A stretch of 64,000 bases of DNA. Origin: Euglena gracilis. Lineage: Eukaryota > Euglenida > Euglenophyceae > Euglenales. The notes beneath the pieces are model-generated. The model had not been told where the DNA came from, did not search any database, and saw only the letters and a program-made list of their open reading frames with translations. Position 1 is the first letter of the stretch, and each line of letters starts with the position of its first letter. The position numbers were made by a program, and so were the translations under genes. This document shows, one piece after another, positions 10,234 through 54,200 of the stretch. The stretch lies in contig CP154956.1 of NCBI GenBank assembly GCA_039621445.1, forward strand, positions 45,117,291 through 45,181,290. Reading direction: 5' to 3'.

Positions 10234-12576
10234 CTGGGGGGCGGCCCCAGGGAGGGGCCCGTGGGTCAGTCCGGCGGAGCATCGGGAAGAGATGGGGAGC
10301 AAACTATGGCCTGGTAACTAGGGCAACCGATGGGGCAAAAAAAAAACACCAACACGTGGGGCGGAAATAAAGAACGGCAAGGGATGCAGAGCGGCAAAAA
10401 AAAAAAGAAGGCGACGAAGCTGAACTTGCAGTTTGGAAGCCTTGGCGACCCTGCAGGACAGTGCAGGATGGTCACCCTCCTGACCATTCTTTTTTATTAT
10501 TTTCTTATTATTTCATTGTGCAATCCTTTCAGCTGCAGCGACAGTGATGGGTTTTTTTTTTGCAGGAATAAGAAAATGCATTTTTTTTTCAACAATCAAA
10601 AATGCAAACAGCAAAAAACAAACTCCAACAGATTTCCCCAAACTTCTCCTCCCCCCACCCGAAAGACTGGTCCCTGCCTGACTGGCAGCATCGGACGCGT
10701 CTGGAGGCGTCCCTCGTCGGCCCACTCCGACACGTCTCACTCGGGGCACTGGGCTGGGCACAGCAGCCTGTTCCACGGATTATGGATATGACCAGTGGAA
10801 CAAGGTGCAGGGGGGTGCAAAATGCAGCTCAGAAATGCAGCTTCCATGTACATTTTCTGCCACCACGACCGCACCGCACAAAAAGGTCGGCCGCCAGCGC
10901 ACACCCCCGCTGCCCTTGCGTCCCGCATTTCCTCATTGTGCTCGCTACATGGCAGCGGCGAGCACCCCCCCCAGACGGTGGCAGAAAGGTTGTGGAGCTG
11001 TTTTGATGGGAAAAAGAAGAGCTCCTCGGGATATAAAAAATTTTGCTGGAAAAAAATTGGAAATTTTTTTGACTTTTCACTTTTTATGGCACAAACACAT
11101 CGTAAATATTTTTAACAATCATTCATTCACAAGCATCCTCAAAGGAAAAAAAAAACGGGGGAAAACAAACAAACTTTCGTTCAACAAAATGACTCTGAAG
11201 GAAAGCGAGGTTCGACTTTGCATGGTTGCAGGTTTCGTTGGCCGATACTATTATGCACTTGCAGGCCCATTATCGGCATTAGACCAAAAATCACAGTGTG
11301 CATTTGAGACTGTCTGGGACATTGGATGTAGAATAACGTCCCCTGACAACTGGGAAAAAGACAAAAATCAAACGTGCCAAAAATGCAAAAAAGGAAATTG
11401 TGCAACTTGCATCCCACCCCCAGGATTGGGTGAATGAGACAGAATAGCCACAGATGGGGAGAGAACTGCTGGACGGGTTGGTTTGGCTTTCCCGAACTCT
11501 CCGTGTCGGAGGGAGGCGTTGGGCTCTTGGGTGGCAGCTGGTCGACCGCTGACCCTGAGGGGTGTGTCGGGCGCCAGGGGAAAACCTTCGAGAAAAACCG
11601 TGGGTGGGCTGGGAACGAGCCCAGAAGTTCCAAGATGCCCCATGTGCCACAGCCCAACATCCAAATGCTCTGATCTGCTCCCTCATTTTCTGGGGAGTCC
11701 CGCCGCATATTCCTCCTCCGTGTCGGAGGGCAGCAGTGACTGATCCCCCCCCCACGTGTCCGTATCCATGCAACTTGGCCTCTGACCTCTAGACTCATAC
11801 CACGTACATTCAGAGTGAAGCTTGCAACAACAGCTCCAGACCCAAACAGAAGTTTGGAAATGAAGAAAATGTTGGCCAATGGGTTCAAAACCTTCAGGTT
11901 TTCCACAGCCCATTCTCTGGCACTTTGAACAGGGCATTTTTTACAGCCCCCCCCCCCCCCCGGGTCCACCTCAGAGGCTGGAAATTTTGGACCGGCTGGA
12001 AATAGGCTGCTGGCTGACCCCCACCCAATTGGGGTCCTGGCTGGAACTGGGCCCAACCCGGGGTCGAACCGGGTACCCAAAAAAATCGAAACTGCAAAAA
12101 CGACCAGAAAACTGAAATTGCGCAAAAAAAATCATTTTTTTCACCTCAAATTTGCCCAGGCCAGCCCTTTTCCGACCCATTTTTGCCCATTTTGGACTCG
12201 TTTTCGGCCCATTTGGTTTGCCCCCGAAAGGCAAAAATCCATTATTTCCAGCCGCCTGAAGGGGAGCTGGAAATAAATAAAACTTTTTGATGTGGGGAGG
12301 GGGTCTGGGGCTGGAAAAAGGTTCCTGAAAGGAAAAAATCTGCTGGCTGGCTGGCTGGACCCCCCCCCCCCGAGGCCCTCGGGGGGGTCCAATTTCCTTA
12401 AGCTACGCCCTGATGTTAACATCATTAGGGGAAATGGCAGCAAGCAACTACTTGGCCCCCCCGGGGGGGTCCAAGTAAACCAGACAGAAGCCAAAGTGTA
12501 TCTAAGGGGGTCCAAGTAAACCCCCCCCACTTCTCCCCCCACGTAACCCCCCCCAGGGTCCAAGTAAACCCCCCCC
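10234..12576. other. Intron-like sequence; one weak exon candidate
   Basis: Mostly AT-richer sequence with homopolymer runs. The only coding-like signals are two short minus-strand stretches around 11500-11560 (SPTPPSDTESSG) and 11690-11745 (LLPSDTEEEYAAGLP), which share a Ser-Asp-Thr-Glu motif. Their splice sites are not convincing. From about 11950 the sequence turns into G/C-rich repeat remnants with GGCTGCTGGCTG boxes. Confidence 0.35.
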
Positions 12577-12616
12577 ACTGGATCCTATAAACCCCCCGGG
12601 GTTTATAGGATCCAGT
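12577..12616. repeat. Perfect 19-bp-arm palindrome
   Basis: Two 19-bp arms, the left one reading ACTGGATCCTATAAACCCC, are exact inverted copies separated by CC. A related imperfect version (GGATCCTATAACCCC ... GGGGTTATAGG) lies at about 19996-20034. It could form a hairpin or cruciform, and is probably the head-to-head end of small G/C-rich repeats. Confidence 0.85.
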
Positions 12617-12881
12617 TTGGTTGGTCGGCCGAAAAGAGTGTTTATACGAGGGGGGGGTTATAAGATCCGGAATTGTTGGTGAAAACCCGATCCCCCCAAA
12701 ATGACCCTGAAAACCCCCCAAATTGGCAATTTTTGGCAAATTTGGACAAAAATGGAATTTTTGATGATGGTTGGTCTCAGAAAGTTGCCAAAAAAATCAG
12801 TTTTGGGGTGGTTTGCGGCCAAAAAATCGTCCGCGGCGTCTTTCATTTTTCTTCCCCGGGGGGGGGTTATAGGATCCGGTT

Positions 12882-13371
12882 CAGGGGATTTCTTAAGGCC
12901 CCGGGGGGGGGGGGTCCAGCCTCCGGCTGGCAAAAAGGCTGCTGGCTGGATTTGAGCTGGCTGGCTGGACCCCCCCGGGGGGGAGGGGGGGTCCGGGGCT
13001 GGAGGGGGCTGGGCTGGGCTGGGTCGGTGAAAAACAAATTTTTCTAAAAAAATTTGCCATTTTTGACATTTTGGTGGATGGAGCTAGATTAAGGCTGGGG
13101 GGCTGTGATGGAGGAAGCTGTGTGAGTGGAAAAAATGCAGGGATAGGTGGCCTGGGCAGCCCATTTGGCTGGCCGGCTCGCGGCCAGCTGTCCCGGCCTT
13201 TGGCCGGCTGGCCCGGCCTGCGGCCGGGCTGGACCCGACTTTATTTCACTCGACCCCCCCGGGGGGGGGGCTCCCAGCCCGAATTTGGGCTGCTGGCTGG
13301 ATTTGAGCTGGCTGGCTGGTTGGACCCCCCCCCTGGGGGGTAGGGTACCCTCCGGCTTAAGAAATCCCCTG
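12882..13371. mobile_element. hAT-type MITE with perfect terminal repeats and 8-bp target duplication
   Basis: The left end CAGGGGATTTCTTAAG and right end CTTAAGAAATCCCCTG are perfect 16-bp inverted copies. The flanks 12874-12881 and 13372-13379 are both ATCCGGTT, an exact 8-bp duplication. An 8-bp duplication plus CAGGG ends is typical of the hAT superfamily. The 490-bp interior has no transposase frame and is made of GGCTGGCTGGACC-type boxes and G/C runs, so it is non-autonomous. It is inserted into another G/C-rich repeat bearing TTATAGGATCC. Confidence 0.88.
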
Positions 13372-14510
13372 ATCCGGTTTGGTCAGCCCAAGGGGGGGTT
13401 TACAAGTGGGAGGGGTTTATTAGTGGGGGGGGGGGGTTATAAGTGGGGGGTGAGGTTTGGTAGCTCCAGGGGGGGGGGGGCGGTCCATGTGGTAGCTCCC
13501 GTATCCCCCATTCCCCCTGTTCCGGCCCCGCGGGGCCCCGGAACGGCGCCGGATCCAGGCCAAAGCGGTCGGATCCGGGGAGATTCGGCACTTAATTGGA
13601 GGAATAGGGTTAGGGTTCGGATCGGCCCGCCGAAAATGGGCACTTTTTCGAACCAAAGTTAGGCAGGAAGTTATGTTTCGTTTTGGGGGAAGATTTTGGA
13701 ATCGCCTGCGCCCCCGAAATGCCCGAATTCGACCGAAATTCCCCCGGATTTCGTCCGCAGTGCGGCCTAACCTCTCCCGAAATTCCCGAAAGGGAGCACC
13801 CGACGGGAATCCGGTCGCGCACCTAACCCTATTCCCAAAAATAACCCCGAATTCTCCCGAAGGTTGGACGCGGGAGCTACCACATGGACCCCCCCCCCTG
13901 GAGCTACTACTTGGACCCCCTGGGGGGGGGGAGTAGTAGCTTGCTGCCAGGGAAATATTGGAGGAAATAGCGGGGGGGGGGGGGAGGGTCATGAGCACCT
14001 GCAAAAACCCCAACCCAAGCCAGCAGATTCAAATCCATATTCTGCATGCTGCCCAAAGGATGTTGTAGGGAGCAGCGACCAAAAGCAGTCTAATAAAAAC
14101 ATGAGGTTTTTGTAGGGGGCAAAGTTAAACGGGGGTTGCTTTTGGTTTGTACGCCCGCTTCTGGCATTTTACAGGATGAAATGGCAGAAATTTGTTTGAA
14201 AAAGATAGTAATATTTTCCCCAACTGCATCTTCACACTTTTCACTTCAGTTCATTGGATATCAGTGAATCATAGGCATAAGCATTTGGCTTTTTTGGAGG
14301 TTTTTTTTTCTTTCACCAAGCATCACATCTCTGGTTGTTTTTGGAAAAGTGGTCAGCAAAGCTATTTGGACGCACCTCCCAGGAGGCTTTCCACTGCGTT
14401 ATTACTTGGGCATGAAACGCTTTCAGGTACTTCAAAGTTAGACTGGACGTGTTGTTCTGGGTAAAGACAAAAACTGGGCAGAGACTTGGTGCTTACAAGG
14501 GGGTGCTCAC
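13372..14510. repeat. G/C-rich repeat field
   Basis: Contains inverted G/C-rich segments around GTAGCTCC(A/T)G boxes (about 13460-13500, and inverted at about 13870-13945), suggesting a further inverted-repeat element of about 500 bp. No supported exon. Confidence 0.4.
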
Positions 14511-14613
14511 CACGCAACGAAGGCAGCAAACCTGCAGGAGTGGCATCACAAAGGCTGGCAACGCCGGGCTTTGCCTTCTTGGTGCAGCGGCGGTGCGGGG
14601 GAGCTGCGGGGGC
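14511..14613 (-). CDS. Candidate exon, basic/proline-rich
   Basis: The acceptor GGTGTGCAG and the canonical donor GTG|GTGAGC bound a 103-base stretch encoding APAAPPHRRCTKKAKPGVAS and a short hydrophobic end. No domain was recognised. Probably an exon of the long minus-strand gene. Confidence 0.4.
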
Positions 14614-14689
14614 CTGCACACCGAGCAATGCCACTGCGCTGTTCTTTTCCAATTAAAGACAGGACCTGTTTTTGGGGGGGTGGCAAGGG

Positions 14690-14960
14690 ACATGGGAAGC
14701 TCTGGGGGGGGGGGGTCCGACCCCCTCTCCCACGGACAATGTGCTTAAAAGTGAGGGAAAGGGGGCATCTTTTGTAATTCTCAGCCCGCAGCACCAAAAG
14801 AGATACTGCTTTTTGCTATTTTTGGAACATGCAAGGAGGGGGTGGGAGTGGATCCCCCACCCCCTGGGGTGGTCGGACGCCCACCACCACTTTGACCCCC
14901 AGTGGTGGGGTGGGGGGGTGCTCGGGACCCAGCTACCTCAAAACCAAAGGGCATGATGCA
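14690..14960. repeat. G/C-rich interspersed repeat copy
   Basis: Shares GTTTTTGGAAC-like and ACCTCAAAACC(A/G)AAGGGCAT segments with the window start (about 290-480), separated by poly-G runs. No coding content. Confidence 0.5.
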
Positions 14961-16246
14961 ACTCACGGGTGGTTCGATGATCACCCTTGTTGTTCCAACC
15001 GGTCAGTTTTGGTCACCAAGCGTTTGTTCGACGCTGTGAAGAAGATGCGATGATGCTTCCTTCCCCCAAAAAAATTATTTTGCTAACCGCATATTTTTCT
15101 GAAGACCGCAAATATTTTGGTGGGATCATGCATTCAGAAATGCAGAAGGCTTTCGACTCCAAGCGATCAAAAGAGGCAAACTCAGCGCGTGCACATGCAT
15201 GTCTGTGTACAAAGGGTCCTCAAAACAGGGTGAACAAGAATTGCTGTAGACAAAAACTTTGGTAAAATACCCAAATTTTACCACAATTCTTTTTACCGTG
15301 CATTTTGACCAGTTTCGGTTTCCCACATTCATTTCCATGAAGCCAAGCACCTTCGGTCACCCACCCCTTTGGGCCCCGCATCGCCCTGCATCGCCCTGCA
15401 TCGCTCTAGAGCCATCCAATGGTGCCCTATAACCGAAGACCAAAGTTCCTATCCCGAACCTCAGGCAACCCCCAGGCAACCTAACAGTCAACCCCCAGGC
15501 AACCATCAGGCACATCCACACAAAATCCTCGTTGCTCACACTTTGCATCGGCCACACTACAAAAGAGCATGCAGCACACAGGGAAGCACAGAATCAGTCA
15601 CGGTGAGGTGAAGGTTAGTGTCAGGGTCAAGGTGACAGCACTGTCAATGACAGTGTCACTGGGCCTGTGCCCTCTCGAGCTTTTCCAAACACCCCTGGCA
15701 CACTGTCACGCGGGTGGGGGGCAGGGCATCCATCAGCTGCAGCCGTTTGCTGTACACAAGGCGGCATGCGACTCGTGTAGGAATCAGGCACACAAATACA
15801 GCAGGGGCACTGTCAGCAAAAGTCTTTGGGGGTCACACTTCCCAGGGGTCCCGCTTCTTGGCCTCCAGCCAACCTTCCTTGACATCCAACTCGCGACTTT
15901 GTGTATTAAATTCTCGGCTCGTTGGATGCCAATCCTTCCAAAGGCGCAGTATGCGCACCCTACAAGCATCCTCGGATTCACATGCCCTACAAGCATCCAC
16001 GGATGCACATGATCATGCACATGCCTACAACCGCAACTACAGTCGCCCGTTTATCCCACAACTTAAGATTCCCCCCATAACCTCCCTCTCCCACCGGAGC
16101 ATCCACTCCAGGGAGTCACTCAGGGAAGGCCAGACGAGCCAGGGAGGAACATCGTCGACTCAGGTACGAAGCAAGCACCAATGTGGAGGCTGTACGCAGG
16201 TATGCAGCAGGGGCACGATACCTTCGGCTCCAGGGAAGCCACACAC

Positions 16247-16326
16247 CTCCCGGAGGGGGACGGAGAGGTCCAGCACGGCAGCAGAGGCAGAGGCACGGGC
16301 AGACATGAAGGGCAGGCTGGAGTGGT
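16247..16326 (-). CDS. Candidate exon, unknown
   Basis: The acceptor CTCCCCCGCAG and donor GGGAG|GTGTGTGG (the same donor sequence as the cassette exons) bound 80 bases encoding HSSLPFMSARASASAAVLDL and SVPLRE. The phase does not chain directly to the exon at 17714, and the stretch lies inside a putative repeat element, so it may be a captured fragment. Confidence 0.3.
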
Positions 16327-16430
16327 CTGCGGGGGAGGGAGGGTGTCCCCAGCAGTATGGGCCCAAATATGGACCCCACTTCAGTCATCCAAAATCCTCG
16401 CATCCAAAAAATCCAAAAAAAATCCCCGCA

Positions 16431-16553
16431 TCGCCCTGCATCGCCCTGCATCGCCCTGCATCGCCCTGCATCGGAACCCCACCTTTGGCCTCCAAAATTC
16501 CCGCATCGCCCTGCATCGCCCTGCATCGCCCTGCATCACCCTGCATCGCCGAA
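16431..16553. repeat. Decamer minisatellite GCATCGCCCT
   Basis: Two blocks of four to five tandem GCATCGCCCT units separated by about 35 bases. A third short block lies at 15376-15405. Confidence 0.9.
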
Positions 16554-17713
16554 GGTGCTTGCATGAAGCCACCACACAATGCGACCAAAATGGCTGGAAA
16601 ATGGGCGAAAACGTCCTGAAAATGACAAATAGTGCATAAATGCTGGCAAATCTTGACTCTTGATCGCATTTTTCAAGCTCAATCGCCTGAATTTGTTCAG
16701 TTTCCTCATTGAAAAGCACGGGCAAAACTGCTCGACACATGGCAAAAAGCGGATAAACACTGAATTTTACCAAAATTAACCTTTCAAAAGTCAAAATTTT
16801 ACCAAGAATATTTTTTTGCCGGAATGGTATTATTGTACTTTTTGTCTCTGGTAAATTTTGTCTACGAAAACAGGTAGATGGATAGATGGATGGATGGAAG
16901 ATCAAGAGCCCTCCCATGTCTAACAAATGCATTGGATTTATGATGGGAAGTCGGTTTCAAAAGCCATCAAAGCTCCCATCTCTCTTTCTCTCTGCCTGCC
17001 TGTGTGTCTGTCTGTCCGTACGTCCATCCGTCTCTCTGTCAATCTGTCTCTGTCCTCCTGACTGCCCTGTCCTGCTGTCCTCAACCCACAAAATTCTTTC
17101 CAGCCTGACATGCTGGAGGGTGAGTTGTGCTTCGTATGAATGAGCAGGGGGAAACACAACATGGACCTTGAAAAACACGACACAAAAAATAACCTCAAAT
17201 AAAATTAAAAAAAACCAGAAAAAATGCAAATTGCACGAAAATCCTTTAGGAGCTCCTCCAGGATGTAGACTTTCTACTGGAGGACATGGAAAATTTTCAG
17301 CTCCGTCATGGCAAATTTTTCATTTTTGCAAAAATATATGCAATTTTGACCAAAAAAAAATGCAAAAAATGACAAAAAACTGACAGAATTTTTGTTCTCG
17401 GGGGGAAATCGGGGCCAAACGAGGAATTGCTCATTTTCGAAAAAATTTCCAGCAAAAATCGCAAAATTGCTGGGGTAAAAGGCGCAAAAAAAGAAAACAC
17501 AAAAGAACGCAAAAGAAGTCAAATTTTGACAAATTCAAAAAACAGAAAAAAATACACAGAAAAAAACGGTTTTGTGTTCCCTCCCCCTTCATGTGAGTCA
17601 GCGCTTCCTTTTTAGTCTTCCGTGCTGCATCCTCACTATTGGCCCCCCTCATTGATGGGGCTGCTGCATTCACCAGGCAAACCTCGCAAACCTCGACAAA
17701 AGTGGGTGCCCAC

Positions 17714-49467
<31,754 letters not shown>

Positions 49468-49680
49468 GGCTCAGCCCCATGTATGGGCCCACCGGGGCCC
49501 CCCTCAGGGCCGGGGCGCTGCCGGCAGGCGGGGCAGGCGGGGCGGGGCCAGCGGAGGGGGAGGGAGGGCGAGGGGAAGGGGGACGCAGGCTGCGGGGAGG
49601 GCGGCGGGCGAGGGGAGGGGGAGGGCTTCGGTCGGCTGGCTCGGTGTCAGACCCCGCGGAGGATGGCGGGCCAGGATGGA
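49468..49680 (-). promoter_or_regulatory. GC-rich putative promoter of the helical-repeat gene
   Basis: About 200 bases of very GC-rich, CpG-containing sequence with GGGGCGGGG-type boxes immediately upstream of the start codon, dropping sharply to AT-rich DNA beyond about 49750. No TATA box was identified; the call rests on position and composition. Confidence 0.4.
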
Positions 49681-51253
49681 GGGCGTTGGTTCTGCAAGCC
49701 CAGAAACACCACTGCCAGGGAGAGGCTCTTGAATCCAGGCCCTGTAATTTTAGGCATCTTAAATAAAAAGAACCTCGCACAAAAATGAAAATGCCAAATT
49801 TTTATGGCCAAAATACTAAAAATATCTCCAAACAATCAAAATAACTGCAAAATGTTTAAAATATTTTAAATATCTCAACCTTTTGAAAAACTCATTTAAA
49901 AAAAACAATCTGGAAGAAATAGACCATGGTCTAGAAGAAGAAGAGAAGAAGAAGAATGGTCTAGAAGAAGATTTTTTACCAAACTTGGAAAGAGCACCGG
50001 GAAAACAGGGAAAAAAATTGTCACCTCGGGTGCAACATCATTTCATGCAACACCATGTGTGCTTTGAGCTTCCAACTCCGCATTATGCAGTTGTGCGATG
50101 AAACGGATAATTTTCAGCAATTTCAGTCACAAGCCGACGAGAATTTTGTTCCCCGCACACATGTGCAGCAGCTTCAAAAACGGATTTCCCATTCGGAGCG
50201 AAAACTTGCTGTTGTGACACTGATTAGGCTGGATTAGCCAGTCTGAGAGCAAAAGCCTTTAAAAATGCCTGTGAAACTAATTTTTTGAAAAACTAAATTC
50301 AGACTGAAAAAAACTACAATTGAAAAAAAAAGAATTAAAAAATTACTTAAAATCCTCAACTTCTCTTTAAATTGACTTTAAAAAAACCTGCATTGATCTT
50401 TTGTTGCAGCTGCCAAGAAAAAACAGCTGGTGTCCCCTAACCAAAACAATGCACTTGGGTTCCCGGCAAAAAAAATGACAGGTTTGGGGAGGGGAATCAC
50501 CATCTGTGCTTAAGGCAACCCCACTCTGTTCTAGACCCATCTCTTGAGCCACCAACAGAACAATGAGACCCAAAAAAAGCATAAACATCGAAACAAGCTT
50601 CACAAGATTTATTCAAAGCCAAGGGGCCACAAAAAATGCAATAGCCTCAGAAGACAATATTCTTTTACCTATCATGCAGTGCAATCCATTGATATCCACT
50701 TCCAAAGACATTTCGACATTGCATCAATTTTACTTCACATGGGGGGTGTTAGAGAATTTTATCGGCACTGTCCATGATATAAAACATTAATTGTGAGCTA
50801 ACAACTTATTATTTCCAAGTAAACCACAAGGAAACACTGAAAATGGGGGCGACGACAGAGAGTCCTCACATTATGCAATAACCGCCAGGAATCTCGCTGG
50901 GTCCCTCAACCCTCTGCAGTTTGCTGCCATCAGGTGACTTTTGTGGCCTTTCTGCTATTTTAATTCTCAAGATCTGGAAAGAAGTACAAAAACAAAATTT
51001 CCAGTATTACAAAGTTTCACCAAACACCAGAAACCAGCCAATTTCCACAGAGGTGCCCCCTTCTCCTTGAGCAGCCGAAAGAAAACGAGCCCCCGTCCCT
51101 CAGCAAGGTGGACTCAGGTGCATCTCGAATCGACGGTGGGTAACAACCCCTCGGGGGCTGATACATATCTGTACACATATATGTATACATATACGTATAC
51201 ATAGACATATGCATGTACGTAAATTGGGGTCAGAGCTGCTGCCACAGCTGCAG
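49681..51253. other. Intergenic spacer, no gene seen
   Basis: AT-rich sequence between the stop of the GH18 gene and the promoter of the helical-repeat gene. A purine-rich GAAGAAGAGAAG stretch (about 49935-49970) and a short alternating TATACATATACG tract (51170-51215) are the only features. Confidence 0.5.
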
Positions 51254-54200
51254 CTATAACTCATCACCACCATCAACAGACTTGGCTGCCAGGGAGCCCT
51301 CCTCCACCACGGAGCGGATGGCGCGTAGCAGGGACCGGGGGTCTGTGGTTGGCACGTCCAGCCCCGACTCCCAGATCATGACGCCCCCGAGGCCTCGCTG
51401 CTGGGCCAGCTGCACCTTGCAGCCAGGGTAGCTCTTGGCCCCCCCCTGGCAAAAACAGACCATGAGTGATGCAAAACACCGGTAGGGTCACGGTGCCGTG
51501 GGGACCAGGTTTTGGCGCAAATTACTGAAGTCCCAACGGACCCACGTTTCACCATCCCCCCCCAAGTGTGAAGGAGGGTGCCAAAAATAACCATGACACT
51601 TGAGCACACTATCTGGCCACATCGGCGACTGCTGGGAGAGGGAAATTACTGAACGGCTGGGACGAAAATGCCAAACAGCCCGGCAGCCCCCAAAACAAGC
51701 AGGAACACTGGCCAGGGCAGCACGGAAGGGCCTGGTTGGGGACTGGAGGGGTCCCCCCACCCCCCCCCTCCCCCCCAGGCTTAAAAAAACCCCTGGTCCC
51801 AGGGCTGAGTGGGGAATCCCACCAGGTGGAGGGGGGTGGACCGCCATCCTAGTGGGAGGGGGGGACTGGCTCCAACTCTCGGGTGGAGGGGTTCCAAAAC
51901 TAGGGGGGGTGGGGGACCCTCCTACCTCCAGTTTTCAGTCGCCGAAAATTTCGGCCGTTTTTTGGGGTCAAAAAGGTCAATTTTTCTGAAAGTTCTCAAA
52001 AATGGTGGGGAATCAAAAGAAATCTCCGGAGACCTAAATTGAAGCCCTTAAAATGCCCTATCTAACAGTATTTTGATTTCCCCGCAACTCCCCACCCACC
52101 CCGAGTTACGGCCATTTTTCGGCGAATTTTGGTCATTTTGACAAAATTTCATGTTGAGCCTCAAGAGGATCCTAAAATACATACCCGGCGCAAAGCGCCA
52201 GAAATTTTTCTTTGCCTCTGGAGACGAGGGGGGGGGGATGGGTAGGGACCCCCCTTCCGAAACTAGGGGGGGGGACCCCCCCCTACCACCTACCTCATGT
52301 CCGCGGAGCTTCCCATACAACCCTGGGGAGGGGGGTCCCCCCCCCCCCCCCCCCCCTGGGGCCCCCCCGGGGGGGGGGGGGGGCCGGGGGACCCACAAAA
52401 AAATGGCCGAAAATCGCGAAGAGTGCTAAAAATAGCACTTTTCAAAAAGTATATCCCACCCCCCTCCGGGGGGGGGGGGGTTCGGCCAGACCCACCCACC
52501 CTCCCCCCCGGGGGTCCACGACTGAAAAAACCCCTGCCTGGGACTGGCCCAAGGGCCCCACCCTGGTCACGGCGGATCGTCGCCACGCCGTTGTAGTAGT
52601 CCTCCGCCACCTCGTCGCGCCGCAGCACCGCGTCGCCGTACGCCTCCACTATGCTGCGGTAGCTCTTCCAGTTCCCTGCGGGGGGCGCCAAGCGGTCTGA
52701 CGGGGCACAAAGAGCCTGGCGAAAAAAGTCTGTTCCTTCGCCTTAACTGGAAAAAACCCGAGTTCTTGGTACTTTCTGAGCAAAGTTCTCGAAAAGGCCT
52801 TAAAAAGTTTTGCGTCAGTTCGGACTCTTTAAGCAGGGCGGCAGGATCCCCCCCCCAAAAAAATCCTCAAACCCTCACACCGAAGTTTTCCGGCTACTGG
52901 GACGTGAGAGTCGTCACCGGGCAGCACAGGGGACGGGGGTGGGGACGGGAAGGCACCGCAGCACGCACGCCTGTCTGGACGTGGCGAGAGTAGAAGGGCA
53001 GGCCCAGCGTCACCTTGCTGAGGGGCAGCCACTGCTCCGCCTGCCGCACCGTCTGCTCCGCCAGCTGGAACGTCGAGTGCCGGCCGCGCGCATCGTACGC
53101 CATGCTGCGAGGGAGTGGGAGACATTGATATGAGGGCAGGCGGGGGATGCGGGTCCGGACCCCTGAACGGATGACAGTGGGCGATGGATTTTGTGCGATG
53201 GACTGCCGAGATGTTGATGTGGCTCTGAGACCATCCTTGTAAACCCCCCCCAAATAACACCCCCCCCCGGTGTGTTATTTGGGCGCCCGAACTGGCCTCC
53301 AGGGGGGGGGGGGTGTTATTTGGGGGGGTGTTATTTTTACATGGAAAACCAAAGGAAAACAGGGGGGGGTGTTATTTGGGCGCCCCCGAGGGGGGGTGTG
53401 TTATTTGGGGGGGGGATACAACACAATTGGAAAGGATCGGCTCGCCGAAATCCCACTGCAGATGATCACTGGAATCGCCAGAATTTCACCGGCATGAAAA
53501 ATCATGGTTCGTGTTCACCATTATGGCGTGAGTTGACCAGACATCCACAAATCAAAAACCGTGAAGATGGGAGAGTCCCCAATGGTGTGGTGTGCAATAC
53601 CAACAATAGGGACAACAGGGGGAGAAGGAGGAAGGGAGTCGAGGGGGATAGCATGCCTGTGGAAATGGTCCACCTCTGCCATACTGGAAAGCAGCTGTTC
53701 CTGCCGCCCGTCAGGGTAGTACGCCATGGACAAGCAGCAGACTTTGATGGTTTGGAGAGAGTGTTAATCGCAGCTCTCCCACATGAAACCCAAAGGCACA
53801 TACACAGCATCAAATTCCAAGATTGATGCAAGAAGAAATCCCTATAGGAGGAATTAAATTACAATTTTCCACACACAAAAATATTTCTTAGTGTAACAGA
53901 ACTCCCAGTAGAAGTGCGTTTGATGGCAACGGCACAGGGCGTTCCTTAAGCGAAAAACAAAAATCCTGTCCCAATACACTTCAACTGAAAAATAAGGATT
54001 TTCGCCGGAAATCTTTTGATAATTACTTCGAAAAAAGAACCCAAAATACATCATTTTTTGATGGAAAACCACATTTTCCCCAAAAAAATTTCCAAAAATT
54101 TAGGGCTGAAAATTGTTAGTTATTAGGAGGGGGATCAAAAAATGCAGGTCAAAAAAAATGGGACCAAATTTTGGCATTTTTTGCTTCAAAAACCTCTCAA

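Larger units (their letters stand above)
15247..16866. mobile_element. Putative inverted-repeat element carrying a decamer minisatellite
   Basis: The left edge GTAGACAAAAACTTTGGTAAA is mirrored by GGTAAATTTTGTCTAC at 16851-16866. Internal AT-rich segments match the element family at 42656-43082 and 26855-27010. Between the ends lie two arrays of GCATCGCCCT (15376-15405 and about 16431-16553). No clear target duplication was seen, so the boundaries are provisional and the block may be composite. Confidence 0.5.

Noticed and set aside
13603-13618. Telomere-like GGGTTAGGGTT
   Set aside because: Only about one and a half copies of TTAGGG, with no array; coincidental in GC-rich repeat DNA.
16431-16553. 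CRISPR-like regular repeats
   Set aside because: GCATCGCCCT units are contiguous without spacers, and the DNA is clearly eukaryotic; it is a minisatellite.
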